Position numbers and translations under genes: made by a program | Part shown: positions 48,913-57,474 of the stretch, piece by piece | Position numbering within the stretch: the stretch's first letter is position 1 | Layout: every line of letters starts with the position of its first letter | The notes under the pieces: generated by a model | The model's input: only the letters and a program-made list of their open reading frames with translations | Database searches by the model: none | Told to the model about the DNA's origin: nothing | Assembly (NCBI GenBank): GCA_040391135.1 | Contig: JBEBYL010000017.1 | Location: forward strand, 1 to 64,000 | Source: G025836975 sp040391135 | GTDB taxonomy: Bacteria; Pseudomonadota; Gammaproteobacteria; Burkholderiales; Burkholderiaceae_B | Direction: 5' to 3' | Length of the DNA stretch: 64,000 nucleotides

Positions 48913-50314
48913 GTTTCTTCTCCTGGGTGTTTCTATGCTCCGCGGTAAGGGTATTTTGCACCATATGCGGGCTTTCCGGTAGTGTTTCGCCGCCGCTCGC
49001 CGCCGGCCCATCGAACAGGACGGCCAGCCGTTGCGGGCTTTGTGTCAAAGAAACGGAAATCGCATCAAGAAGTAAGGGTTGCAAGGCCAGTCCGGGTTGA
49101 TCGCGGTCCAGCAGCAATTCATCAATGAGCGGGCCCAGGGTGGCTTCGCGTTGATCGCAGGCCAGCACCCATTGGTCGGCGTCGCCGTTTTCGGTGTTGA
49201 CCGCATAGCCCAATCGCTTGAGCGCCTTCAGCACGCCTGAAAGTTCATCCTGGTGCAGGTGCAGGTGCGCGCACAGGAACCGCATGCTGCGGCCCGCCGG
49301 AAGCGTGTTTTGAGCATCCCACAATACGCGCAGCACGCGCACGGCGTCCACGAACACGGCGCCCCGGTAATGCTGCAGGGCCCAGCGCCGTTGGCGCAAG
49401 GCCGGGAGCGTTGCCGCCACGGTGGCGCCCAGCAGGATGGCCAGCCAAGACAGGTAGATCCACAACAGGAAAATGGGCAGGGTGGCGAAGGCGCCGTAGA
49501 TGACGGTGTACGAGGGAAAGCGCGTCAGGTAGTAGGCGAAGCCCACGCGCATTATTTCCAGGACGATGGCCGTGCCCAGGCCGCCTATCACCGCATCCTT
49601 CCAGAATACCCGCCGGTTCGGCACGCCCACGAACAGCGCGGTGAAGCCCAGTCCGGTGGCGATCAGCGGCACGAAGGACAGCGCGAATCCGACCACGGCG
49701 GGCAGTTCGCCGATATTGCCTATGGATTCGCGCGCCAGGATGGATGTGGCCCACAGGCTGGCGCCCGTCAGGATGGGACCCAGGGAGATGATCGCCCAAT
49801 ACACCAGAATGCGCTGCCTGAATGGCCGCTGGCGTTCGACCTGCCAGATATCGTTGAAGGCTTCGTCTATGGTCATGATCAGCATGACCGAGGTGACGAT
49901 CAAGAAAAGGCTGCCCACGGCCGTCAGTCCCGACGCCTTGGCGGCGAACTGATTCAAATACAGCATGACGTTGTCGGATACCGCGGGCGGCATCAGGCTG
50001 CTGGTCAGGAAATGCTCCAGCGCGACCCGGAACTCGGCAAACAGCGGAAAGGCGGTGAACAGGGACAGCACCACGGCCAGCAGCGGCACGATGGCCAGGA
50101 CCGTCGTGAAGGTCAGGCTGGAGGCCACCTGGGTCAGTTTCTTCTCGCCGGCGCGCTGCAGGGCAAAGCGGATGATCTTGCCGGCGTTCGACAATCCGGT
50201 CTGCGGGGCTTCGCCCGCTTCCAGCCTGGGCTCTTCGACCGGCGCCGGGGACGAGGCGGCCGGCGAGTCCGAAAAAGAGTTTGCCGCGTCGGGGCTATCG
50301 TTTGTCGTGGGCAT
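48896..50314 (-). CDS. YihY/virulence-factor-BrkB family membrane protein
   Basis: 472 residues: a Pro/Ala-rich cytoplasmic start (1-40), then about six membrane helices with the family stretches KLTQVASSLTFTTVLAIVPLLAVVLSLFTAFPLF, AFNDIWQVERQRPFRQRILVYWAIISLGPILTGASLW and LPIFLLWIYLSWLAILLGATVAATLPAL. A ~150-residue C-terminal cytoplasmic extension follows. Older annotations call it ribonuclease BN, which is wrong for this family. Function is uncertain. Confidence 0.9.
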   Translation of the reverse strand: MPTTNDSPDAANSFSDSPAASSPAPVEEPRLEAGEAPQTGLSNAGKIIRFALQRAGEKKLTQVASSLTFTTVLAIVPLLAVVLSLFTAFPLFAEFRVALEHFLTSSLMPPAVSDNVMLYLNQFAAKASGLTAVGSLFLIVTSVMLIMTIDEAFNDIWQVERQRPFRQRILVYWAIISLGPILTGASLWATSILARESIGNIGELPAVVGFALSFVPLIATGLGFTALFVGVPNRRVFWKDAVIGGLGTAIVLEIMRVGFAYYLTRFPSYTVIYGAFATLPIFLLWIYLSWLAILLGATVAATLPALRQRRWALQHYRGAVFVDAVRVLRVLWDAQNTLPAGRSMRFLCAHLHLHQDELSGVLKALKRLGYAVNTENGDADQWVLACDQREATLGPLIDELLLDRDQPGLALQPLLLDAISVSLTQSPQRLAVLFDGPAASGGETLPESPHMVQNTLTAEHRNTQEKKHAESQ

Positions 50315-50387
50315 GATGACGATGAACCTTTACATTTCAGGGGCGCCGTTCAGGCGGCGCGCGCCTCTTTCGGGTCATAATACCAGC

Positions 50388-50783
50388 ATGACTACGCAAC
50401 TTAATCCCGTATTGCGCCATGGCGCGTCCGTATCGCTGGTGGCGCTTATCGCCCTGTGCCTGCTTTGGGAGCTGAAGATAGCTCCTTTGCGTCCCGGCGG
50501 CTCGCTCCTGGCGCTGAAGGCCTTGCCTTTGCTGCTGCCCTTGCGCGGCGTGCTGAAAGGGCAGCTGTATACCCTGCAATGGGCGGCCATGCTGATCCTG
50601 CTTTATTTCATGGAAGGCGTCGTGCGCGCCTGGTCCGATCCCTCACCCATGTCGGCCTGGATGGGCGGTCTGGAGATCCTTTTTTCGCTGACATTCTATC
50701 TATGCGCCGTTTGCTATCTGCGGCCGGCCAAGCGGGCCGCCAAGCAGAATGCGGCTCGCGATAAGGCAGGGGCGGTCTCATGA
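50388..50783 (+). CDS. DUF2069-family membrane protein
   Basis: 131 residues with about four hydrophobic segments: SLVALIALCLLWELKIAPL, GSLLALKALPLLLPLRGVLKG, LYTLQWAAMLILLYFMEGVVRAWSD and GLEILFSLTFYLCAVCYLRP. The pattern and the Lys/Arg-rich tail match DUF2069, of unknown function. It ends in a 4-bp ATGA overlap with selO. Confidence 0.85.
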   Translation: MTTQLNPVLRHGASVSLVALIALCLLWELKIAPLRPGGSLLALKALPLLLPLRGVLKGQLYTLQWAAMLILLYFMEGVVRAWSDPSPMSAWMGGLEILFSLTFYLCAVCYLRPAKRAAKQNAARDKAGAVS

Positions 50784-52255
50784 AGGATTCCATCCAGGAC
50801 ATACAGGTCGAGAACTCGTTTGCCGATCTGCCCGCGGCCTTCTATACGCGCCTGTCGCCGCAGCCGCTGACCGAACCGAGCTTGCTGCACGCCAACGCCG
50901 AGGTGGCGCGGCTGCTGGACTTGTCGCCCGCGGCGTTGACCCAGCCCGACTTTCTTGATGTGGTCGCCGGCAACCGGCCCTTGCCCGGCGGCAAGACGCT
51001 GGCCGCCGTATACAGCGGCCATCAGTTCGGCATCTGGGCGGGCCAGTTGGGCGACGGGCGGGCGCATCTGCTGGGCGAAGTCGTCAGTCCCTCGGGGCAC
51101 TGGGAATTGCAATTGAAGGGTTCGGGGCGCACGCCTTATTCGCGCATGGGCGACGGGCGCGCGGTGCTGCGCTCGTCGGTCCGCGAATACCTGGCCAGCG
51201 AAGCCATGGCCGGCCTGGGCATACCGACGACCCGCGCACTGGCGCTGGTCGTGTCGAACGACCCGGTCTATCGCGAAACCGTGGAGACCGCCGCCATCGT
51301 CACGCGCGTTTCACCCAGCTTCGTGCGTTTCGGCTCGTTTGAACACTGGTCGTCGTCCCCCGAGAACCTGGGCGCTTTGCTGGACTACGTGGTCGACCGC
51401 CACTACCCGGAATGCCGCGAGGCGGTGGACGGCACGCCGGCCACGCAGGCCCAGGTGGTGCTGCGCTTTTTACGCGCCGTCACCGTCCGTACCGCCCGCC
51501 TGCTGGCCGATTGGCAGACCGTCGGCTTTTGCCATGGCGTCATGAATACCGACAATATGTCCATCTTGGGACTGACCCTGGATTACGGCCCTTACGGTTT
51601 CATGGATGCCTTCCAGGTCGATCATGTGTGCAACCACAGTGACAGCCAGGGGCGCTATGCCTGGAATGCGCAGCCGTCGGTGGCCAACTGGAATCTCTAC
51701 CGCCTGGCCAGCGCTTTGCTGGGCCTGGGCGTGGAGGCCGACGCGCTGAAAGAACAACTGCAGGAATTCGAGCCGGCCTTTTTACAGGCGTATCGCGCCA
51801 ACCTGTCCAGAAAGCTGGGCCTGCTGCGCTGGGCGGATGGCGACGACGATCTGCTGGACGACTGGTGGCGCTTGCTGCATACGCAAAAGGCCGACTTCAC
51901 GCTCAGCTTCCGGTCCCTGGCCCGGGCGCCGCAGGACAGCACGGCGTTTTTCCAGCGCTTCCACGACCGGGACGCGGCCAGCGCCTGGCTGGACCGCTAT
52001 GTCCAGCGCCTGGCGCAAGAAAAACGCCCCGATCCGGAACGCATCGAGGACATGAATCGCGGCAATCCCCTGTATGTGCTGCGCAATCATCTGGCGGAAG
52101 GCGCGATACGGGCGGCCGCGCAGGGCGATACCGGCGAGATCGACACCTTGCTCAAGCTGCTGCGCGACCCCTATACCGAGCAGGCCGGCTACGAGTCCTA
52201 TGCCGCCGTTCCGCCGGAGTGGGCAGGGCGGCTGGAAGTCAGCTGCTCATCATGA
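50780..52255 (+). CDS. selO: Protein adenylyltransferase SelO (YdiU/UPF0061)
   Basis: Pseudokinase-fold enzyme that AMPylates Ser/Thr/Tyr of target proteins, linked to oxidative stress. 491 residues is the normal length. Seen are YSGHQFGIWAGQLGDGRAHLLGE, LQLKGSGRTPYSRMGDGRAVLRSS (ATP-binding Lys/Arg), HGVMNTDNMSILGLTLDYGPYGFMD (catalytic Asn/Asp) and the C-terminal redox motif EVSCSS, an intact Cys as in E. coli. It is translationally coupled to DUF2069. Confidence 0.96.
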   Translation: MKDSIQDIQVENSFADLPAAFYTRLSPQPLTEPSLLHANAEVARLLDLSPAALTQPDFLDVVAGNRPLPGGKTLAAVYSGHQFGIWAGQLGDGRAHLLGEVVSPSGHWELQLKGSGRTPYSRMGDGRAVLRSSVREYLASEAMAGLGIPTTRALALVVSNDPVYRETVETAAIVTRVSPSFVRFGSFEHWSSSPENLGALLDYVVDRHYPECREAVDGTPATQAQVVLRFLRAVTVRTARLLADWQTVGFCHGVMNTDNMSILGLTLDYGPYGFMDAFQVDHVCNHSDSQGRYAWNAQPSVANWNLYRLASALLGLGVEADALKEQLQEFEPAFLQAYRANLSRKLGLLRWADGDDDLLDDWWRLLHTQKADFTLSFRSLARAPQDSTAFFQRFHDRDAASAWLDRYVQRLAQEKRPDPERIEDMNRGNPLYVLRNHLAEGAIRAAAQGDTGEIDTLLKLLRDPYTEQAGYESYAAVPPEWAGRLEVSCSS

Positions 52256-52288
52256 AATCGGCCCGGCCCCGGCGAAGGCCGGCCGATT
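52256..52288 (+). terminator. Hairpin directly after selO (possible terminator)
   Basis: AATCGGCC(C)GGCC and GGCCGGCCGATT form a long GC-rich stem with one bulged base around an 8-nt loop, starting right after the selO stop. There is no T run behind it, so it may be an RNA-stabilising or weak terminating hairpin. Confidence 0.4.
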
Positions 52289-52394
52289 CATCTGTTCACA
52301 ATCTTTAATAGAATCATGGCTGCGGAAGCGGCGAGCGGGAATGCCGCCATCCGGTTTATCGCGTATTCTTTCAATTCAACCTTAAATAAAAACT

Positions 52395-53456
52395 ATGTCC
52401 GGCAACACTCTAGGCAAACTATTCTGCGTTACCAACTTCGGCGAATCGCATGGCCCGGCCATAGGCGCCGTGGTGGACGGCTGCCCGCCGGGGCTGGCGT
52501 TGTCCGAGGCGGACATCCAGTTCGATCTGGATCGGCGCCGGCCCGGCACCTCGCGCCACGTAACCCAGCGCCAGGAGCCGGACCAGGTCGAAATCCTGTC
52601 GGGCGTATATCAGGGGGTGACTACAGGCACGCCCATTGCGCTGCTTATCCGCAATACCGATGCGCGCAGCAAGGACTACAGCAATATCGCCGATACCTTC
52701 CGTCCCGGCCATGCCGACTTTACCTATTGGAGCAAGTTCGGCGAGCGCGATCCGCGCGGCGGCGGGCGTTCGTCGGCGCGGCTGACCGCGCCCAGCGTGG
52801 CGGCCGGCGCGATCGCCAAGAAATGGCTGGAGCAGAGCCATGGCATCAAGATACGCGGCTACATGAGCCAGCTGGGGCCTATACCTATTCCTTTCCAGTC
52901 CTGGGACGAAGTCCCGAACAATCCCTTCTATGCGCCCAACGCGGACATCGTGCCGCAGCTTGAAGACTATATGGATCAGTTGCGGCGCGACGGCGATTCC
53001 ATCGGCGCGCGCATCGAGGTCGTCGCCGAGAACCCGCCGGCGGGCTGGGGCGAGCCCCTGTACGATCGCCTGGACGCCGACATCGCGCACGTCATGATGG
53101 GCTTGAATGCGGTTAAAGGGGTGTCGATAGGTGCCGGCTTCGACTGCATCGCCCAGCGCGGGTCCGAACATGGCGATGAAATCACCCCCGAAGGCTTCCT
53201 GTCGAATAATGCCGGCGGCGTGCTGGGCGGCATTTCATCCGGCCAGGCCATTACCGTGTCCATCGCCATCAAGCCCACGTCCAGCATCCGGGTTGAACGT
53301 CGGTCCGTCAATCGCGCCGGCGAGCCCGTTTCGGTGCAGACTCTGGGGCGGCACGATCCCTGCGTGGGCATACGCGCGACGCCTATTGCGGAAGCCCTGC
53401 TGGCCATCGTGCTGATGGATCACGCTTTGCGCCATCGCGCACAGTGCGGGAAATGA
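52395..53456 (+). CDS. aroC: Chorismate synthase
   Basis: Converts EPSP to chorismate with reduced FMN, the last common aromatic step. 353 residues with all three family signatures: GESHGPAIGAVVDGCPPG near the N-terminus, RPGHADFTYWSKFGERDPRGGGRSSAR in the middle, and RVERRSVNRAGEPV toward the C-terminus. The AT-rich stretch before it (about 52355-52394) likely holds its promoter. Confidence 0.98.
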   Translation: MSGNTLGKLFCVTNFGESHGPAIGAVVDGCPPGLALSEADIQFDLDRRRPGTSRHVTQRQEPDQVEILSGVYQGVTTGTPIALLIRNTDARSKDYSNIADTFRPGHADFTYWSKFGERDPRGGGRSSARLTAPSVAAGAIAKKWLEQSHGIKIRGYMSQLGPIPIPFQSWDEVPNNPFYAPNADIVPQLEDYMDQLRRDGDSIGARIEVVAENPPAGWGEPLYDRLDADIAHVMMGLNAVKGVSIGAGFDCIAQRGSEHGDEITPEGFLSNNAGGVLGGISSGQAITVSIAIKPTSSIRVERRSVNRAGEPVSVQTLGRHDPCVGIRATPIAEALLAIVLMDHALRHRAQCGK

Positions 53457-53486
53457 ACCTTGTTGCCTGAAAGGAGCTTTACTGCC

Positions 53487-54329
53487 ATGAAGAAAAAAAC
53501 CTCATCAGCGATACGCGGCATGGCCGCCGCCGGAGCGATGTCGGCCTTGACCTTGCTGGCCGCCTGTGCCGCCGTCCAGACCACCGACTCGGGCACAGTG
53601 GGTGTCGACCGCAAGCAATATATGTCCAGCATGGTTTCCGAAGCCGCCTTGCAGCAGGAGGCCGCCCAGCAGTACAGCAGCCTGATCTCCCAGGCCAAGG
53701 CCCAGGGCGCCCTGGACGTCAACGCCGCCCAAACCGCGCGTGTGAAAGCCATCTCCCAGAAACTGATCAAGCAGGTCGGCGTATTCCGTCCGGATGCGGC
53801 CAAATGGAACTGGGAAGTCCATGTGCTCAATTCCGAAGAGGTCAACGCCTGGTGCATGCCGGGCGGGAAAATCGCCGTCTATACGGGCCTGATCAACCAG
53901 GTCAAGCCGACCGACGCCGAGCTGGCGGCGGTCATCGGCCACGAGATGGCGCATGCCCTGCGCGAGCATGCGCGCGAGCAGGTGTCCCAGCAAATGGTCA
54001 CGAATATGGGCTTGTCGGTGTTGTCGGCGGTGACTGGCGCGGGCGCCACGGCCGACTTGGGCAGCGCACTGAGCGAGGTCATGTTCACCCTGCCGAACAG
54101 CCGCACGCACGAGGCCGAAGCCGATCGCATCGGCGTGGAGCTTGCCGCCAGGGCGGGTTACGATCCGCGCGCCGCGGTCACCCTGTGGCAAAAAATGGGC
54201 GCGCTCAGCCAGGGCAGCGCGCCGCCCGAGTTCCTGTCCACCCACCCCTCGGCGTCCAGCCGCTCGGCCGATCTGACCGAGGCGGCGAACAAGGTCATGC
54301 CGCTGTATCAGCAGGCGGGCGGTAAATAA
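53487..54329 (+). CDS. M48-family metalloprotease lipoprotein (LoiP/YcaL-like)
   Basis: 280 residues from ATG 53487, preceded by AAAGGAG. The signal peptide ends in the lipobox LLAAC (Cys27), so it is a lipoprotein facing the periplasm. The zinc site is HEMAHALREHA, with the third ligand in HEAEADRIGVELAARAGYDP. Related M48 lipoproteins of E. coli (YcaL, LoiP) degrade outer-membrane protein assembly intermediates. The end PEFLSTHPSASSRSADL is typical. Confidence 0.92.
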   Translation: MKKKTSSAIRGMAAAGAMSALTLLAACAAVQTTDSGTVGVDRKQYMSSMVSEAALQQEAAQQYSSLISQAKAQGALDVNAAQTARVKAISQKLIKQVGVFRPDAAKWNWEVHVLNSEEVNAWCMPGGKIAVYTGLINQVKPTDAELAAVIGHEMAHALREHAREQVSQQMVTNMGLSVLSAVTGAGATADLGSALSEVMFTLPNSRTHEAEADRIGVELAARAGYDPRAAVTLWQKMGALSQGSAPPEFLSTHPSASSRSADLTEAANKVMPLYQQAGGK

Positions 54330-54405
54330 ATATAAATCAGCAAGGAAGGCGCCGGCCGGCCAAGGCCCGCGCCGTGCCGGCCGTGCGCGATGGCAGGCCG
54401 GTTTC

Positions 54406-54795
54406 CTAGCGCGGTTTATAGGCGGTCACGTCGATCTCGACCTTGGCGTCTATCATCAGGCGCGCTTCGGTCGTGGAGCGGGCGGGGCGGTGTTGGCCGA
54501 AACATTCCATGTAGACGCGGTTGAAGCTGCCGAAATCGCGGGCGTCGGCCAGCCACACATTGGTTTTGCATACGTCGTCCAGCGTGCAGCCCGCCAAGGC
54601 CAGCGCACGCTTCAAGTGCTGGAAGACCTGGCGAGTTTGCGCTTCGATGCCGCCGGCGACGACTTCGCCCTGTTCGTTCGTGGGCACTTGGCCTGATACG
54701 AATACGAAATCGCCCGCCCGTACCGCGGGCGACAAAGGCCGCGCCAGGCGGTCCGAACTGACGGGTGATTGGCCCAATAGCTCGATGGTCGACAT
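54406..54795 (-). CDS. RidA/YjgF-family imine/enamine deaminase
   Basis: 129 residues. RidA proteins hydrolyse reactive 2-aminoacrylate and other imines released by PLP enzymes. Family signs: LSPAVRAGDFVFVSGQVPTNEQGEVVAGGIEAQTRQVFQHLKRALALAGCTLDDVCKTNVWL, the arginine in RPARSTTEARLM and the C-terminal VEIDVTAYKPR. It is divergent from the peptide-transporter/deaminase operon and shares its operator region, so it probably detoxifies products of the deaminase encoded at 60381. Confidence 0.92.
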   Translation of the reverse strand: MSTIELLGQSPVSSDRLARPLSPAVRAGDFVFVSGQVPTNEQGEVVAGGIEAQTRQVFQHLKRALALAGCTLDDVCKTNVWLADARDFGSFNRVYMECFGQHRPARSTTEARLMIDAKVEIDVTAYKPR

Positions 54796-54808
54796 TTATG
54801 CCTCATTT

Positions 54809-54823
54809 TGTAAAAAAATTACA
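54809..54823. promoter_or_regulatory. HexR-like palindrome 1 (candidate RpiR-family operator)
   Basis: TGTAAAAAAATTACA has perfect TGTAA/TTACA arms and matches 14 of 15 positions of the published HexR (RpiR-family) consensus TGTARTWWWAYTACA. It is 13 bp upstream of the ridA start, where binding would block ridA expression. Confidence 0.75.
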
Positions 54824-54846
54824 GGAAAACCCTGATGTAAAGCCTA

Positions 54847-54896
54847 TTGACGGCAATATAGCCGCTATATAGCATCTTATTTGTAATTTTATTACT
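54847..54896 (+). promoter_or_regulatory. Promoter and HexR-like palindrome 2 of the transporter operon
   Basis: TTGACG (54847-54852) and TAGCAT (54870-54875), 17 bp apart, make a plausible sigma-70 promoter. TGTAATTTTATTACT (54882-54896) follows over the expected transcript start and matches 14 of 15 HexR consensus positions. Its centre is 73 bp (seven helical turns) from palindrome 1, which would suit cooperative binding or looping. Confidence 0.7.
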
Positions 54897-54909
54897 ACAT
54901 GGTGCCATC

Positions 54910-56496
54910 ATGCAATTATCCTGTCTTAACGGTAATCCGGTGCTTTCCGAGCGCCACAATCCCTTGCGCCGAAAGGTATTGCTTGCGGGCGCCCTGGGAG
55001 CGTCGGCCTTGGCGCTGGGCGGCAACAAGGCATTGGCCGCCGGCGGCCAGTCGGCCAGCCTGGCGATGATAGGCGATCCGCAAACCCTGGATCCCATGCT
55101 GACCACGGCGGACCTGGTCGGCACCATCATGCAGCACGTCTACGAGCCGCTGTATACCTTCGACGCCAGCTGGAACGTCGTTCCCATGCTGGCCAAATCC
55201 ATGCCCGCGATTTCGGACGATGGCAAGGTATTCGAGATCGAGCTGCGCGAGAACGTTCCTTTTCATGATGGTTCCATCCTGAGCGCCGACGATGTGATTG
55301 CCTCGCTGGAGCGCTGGACCCGGATATCGCCGCGCGGCAAGGCGGTTGCCAAGGAGATCGCGCAAATCGCACAGGTCTCGCCTTCGAAGATAGCCATACA
55401 TTTGAACAACCGGTATGCGCCTTTGCTGGCTCAATTGGCGTTTCCATCCGGCATGGCGGCCATCATGCCGAAAAGCACCGTTGCCGACCAGATGGCCAGC
55501 TTCATAGGAACCGGACCCTATAAACTGAAAGAAAGGCGCCCGGACCAGTACACCATACTGGATCGCTTCGATTCGTATGCCGCCCGCGGGGAAGAGCCCA
55601 GCGGCTTCGGCGGACGGCGCACGGCCGCCATCAAGGAGCTGCGCTTTGTGCCTGTGCCCGATTCCAACACGCGTGTGGCGGGCGCCATGGCGGGACAGTT
55701 CGCCTATGCCGATTTGCTGCCGGTGGAATCCGTGGGACGCCTGGAACGCGCGGGTGAGGGCATCGTTCCCATCATTGGCAAGAACTTCGGTTTTGCCTAC
55801 ATGGTGTTCAATACCAAGGAAGGCACCTTGCAAAGCCAGGCCATGCGCCAGGCCGTGCAAACGGCCATCGGCGCGGAAGAGCTGATGGCGGCCGCATTCG
55901 GCGATCCCCGCTTCTTCATCGTGGAGCCCAATTTCTTTCCCAAGGGCACGCCTTATTATTCCGAGGCGGGCGCCGGCCATTACAACAACAACGACCCCAA
56001 GAAGGCGGCGGAACTGGCCAGGAAAGCGGGTTACGGCAACAAGCCGATACGGATTCTTGCCAGCCGCCAATACGAATTCCACTACAACATCGCCATGGTG
56101 CTGGTCGAGCAATTCAAGCGTGCCGGCCTGGCCGCCGACCTGCAGGTGGTCGACTGGGCCACCTTGCTTCAGCGCCGCAACGATCCCAAGGTATGGGACA
56201 TCTACATAACGCACTCCGGCTTGTTTCCCGAACCCATCCTGTCGCCGCCGCAATTGGGATCCGGGGCACCGGGCTGGTGGGAATCCCCCGAAAAAGCCGC
56301 CGCGATCAAGGCATTCAATGAAGAGGTGGACCTGGCCAAGCGCGGGCCGCTGTGGGGCCAGGTGCAGGCCGTGGTGTACGAGCAGGTGCCTTTTGTGGAA
56401 CTGGGCAAGTTCAACAGCCTGTCGGCGCGCTCCAGCCGCTTGCAGGGTTTCGTGCCCAGCGCATGGCCGTTCTTCTGGAACACCAAGCTGGCCTGA
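54910..56496 (+). CDS. Oligopeptide/dipeptide-type periplasmic binding protein (SBP_bac_5)
   Basis: 528 residues with a long signal peptide (about 18-45, LRRKVLLAGALGASALALGGNKALAAG). DppA/OppA family features: IGDPQTLDPMLTTADLVGTIMQHVYEPLYTFD, NVPFHDGSILSADDVIASLERW, FIGTGPYKLKERRPDQYTILDRF and MRQAVQTAIGAEEL. It heads the ABC transporter operon. Given the D-aminoacylase and PLP deaminase downstream, the cargo may be D-amino-acid-containing peptides or acyl amino acids (inference). Confidence 0.92.
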   Translation: MQLSCLNGNPVLSERHNPLRRKVLLAGALGASALALGGNKALAAGGQSASLAMIGDPQTLDPMLTTADLVGTIMQHVYEPLYTFDASWNVVPMLAKSMPAISDDGKVFEIELRENVPFHDGSILSADDVIASLERWTRISPRGKAVAKEIAQIAQVSPSKIAIHLNNRYAPLLAQLAFPSGMAAIMPKSTVADQMASFIGTGPYKLKERRPDQYTILDRFDSYAARGEEPSGFGGRRTAAIKELRFVPVPDSNTRVAGAMAGQFAYADLLPVESVGRLERAGEGIVPIIGKNFGFAYMVFNTKEGTLQSQAMRQAVQTAIGAEELMAAAFGDPRFFIVEPNFFPKGTPYYSEAGAGHYNNNDPKKAAELARKAGYGNKPIRILASRQYEFHYNIAMVLVEQFKRAGLAADLQVVDWATLLQRRNDPKVWDIYITHSGLFPEPILSPPQLGSGAPGWWESPEKAAAIKAFNEEVDLAKRGPLWGQVQAVVYEQVPFVELGKFNSLSARSSRLQGFVPSAWPFFWNTKLA

Positions 56497-56510
56497 GGGA
56501 AACCGCCCGA

Positions 56511-57467
56511 ATGCTGTCCTCCATCAAGATCCTGCTTGTCCGCTTGCTGGGCGCATGCATCGTGTTGCTGATCGTCGCCGTGCTGGTTTTTCTGCTGGTG
56601 CACATGGCCTCGGGCGATCCCATCGCGGTGCTGCTGGGCGACCAGGCCACGGCCGCCGACATCGCCCAGGTGCGCGCGCAGTACGGTCTTGACCGGCCTT
56701 TGCCCACGCAGTTCTTCCTGTGGCTGGGTCAGGTTCTTGCCGGTAATCTGGGCACATCCATTTTTCTTCAGCAGCCGGTGGCCGAAGTCTTGCTGGAAAG
56801 GGCGGAGCCCACGATATTGCTGGCCCTGTTTTCCGTGGCGATCGCCAGCTGCATAGGTGTGCCTTGCGGGGCGCTGGCGGCTGTTTGGCGCGGCTCGCGC
56901 ACGGACCAGGTGGTCAGCGCCGTGGCCATGCTGGCGGCCAGCGTGCCCAGTTTCTGGATGGGCCTCATCCTTATCCGCGTCTTTGCCGTTCAACTGGGCT
57001 GGTTTCCCGCGTCGGGATACGGCCCGCCCGACGCGGGCCTGGCGCAGCGCATGATGCACTTGGCATTGCCATCGGTGGTGCTTGGGGTGCTGAATTCGGC
57101 GCTCATCATCCGTTTCACGCGCGCTTCCATGCTGGACACGCTGGGCGAGGATTACGTGCGCACAGCCAGGGCCAAGGGCCTGTCCGAGACTGTCATCATG
57201 GTCAAGCATGTGATGAAGAACGCGCTGATTCCCATCGTCACGGTCATCGGGCTGACGATGGCGCTGATGATAGGCGGCACCGTGGTCACCGAAACGGTAT
57301 TCAATCTGCCCGGAGTGGGCGGGCTGGTGGTGCGGGCGGTCCTGCGGCGGGACTATCCTGTTATCCAGGGCACCTTGCTGGTGGTGGCCTTCATTTATGT
57401 GCTGATCAATTTTTTCATTGATTTTCTATATACGGTAATCGATCCGCGGATCAGGTTGCGAAAGTAG
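56511..57467 (+). CDS. Peptide-type ABC transporter permease (DppB-like)
   Basis: 318 residues from ATG 56511, 14 bp after the binding-protein gene. It has an N-terminal helix with the GDP-x-AVLLGDQATAADIAQVRAQYGLDRPLPTQF loop typical of DppB/OppB and about six helices. The permease loop is EDYVRTARAKGLSETVIMVKHVMKNALIPIVT, followed by ETVFNLPGVGGLV. Forms the membrane channel with the next gene. Confidence 0.94.
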   Translation: MLSSIKILLVRLLGACIVLLIVAVLVFLLVHMASGDPIAVLLGDQATAADIAQVRAQYGLDRPLPTQFFLWLGQVLAGNLGTSIFLQQPVAEVLLERAEPTILLALFSVAIASCIGVPCGALAAVWRGSRTDQVVSAVAMLAASVPSFWMGLILIRVFAVQLGWFPASGYGPPDAGLAQRMMHLALPSVVLGVLNSALIIRFTRASMLDTLGEDYVRTARAKGLSETVIMVKHVMKNALIPIVTVIGLTMALMIGGTVVTETVFNLPGVGGLVVRAVLRRDYPVIQGTLLVVAFIYVLINFFIDFLYTVIDPRIRLRK

Positions 57468-57474
57468 GCTTACG

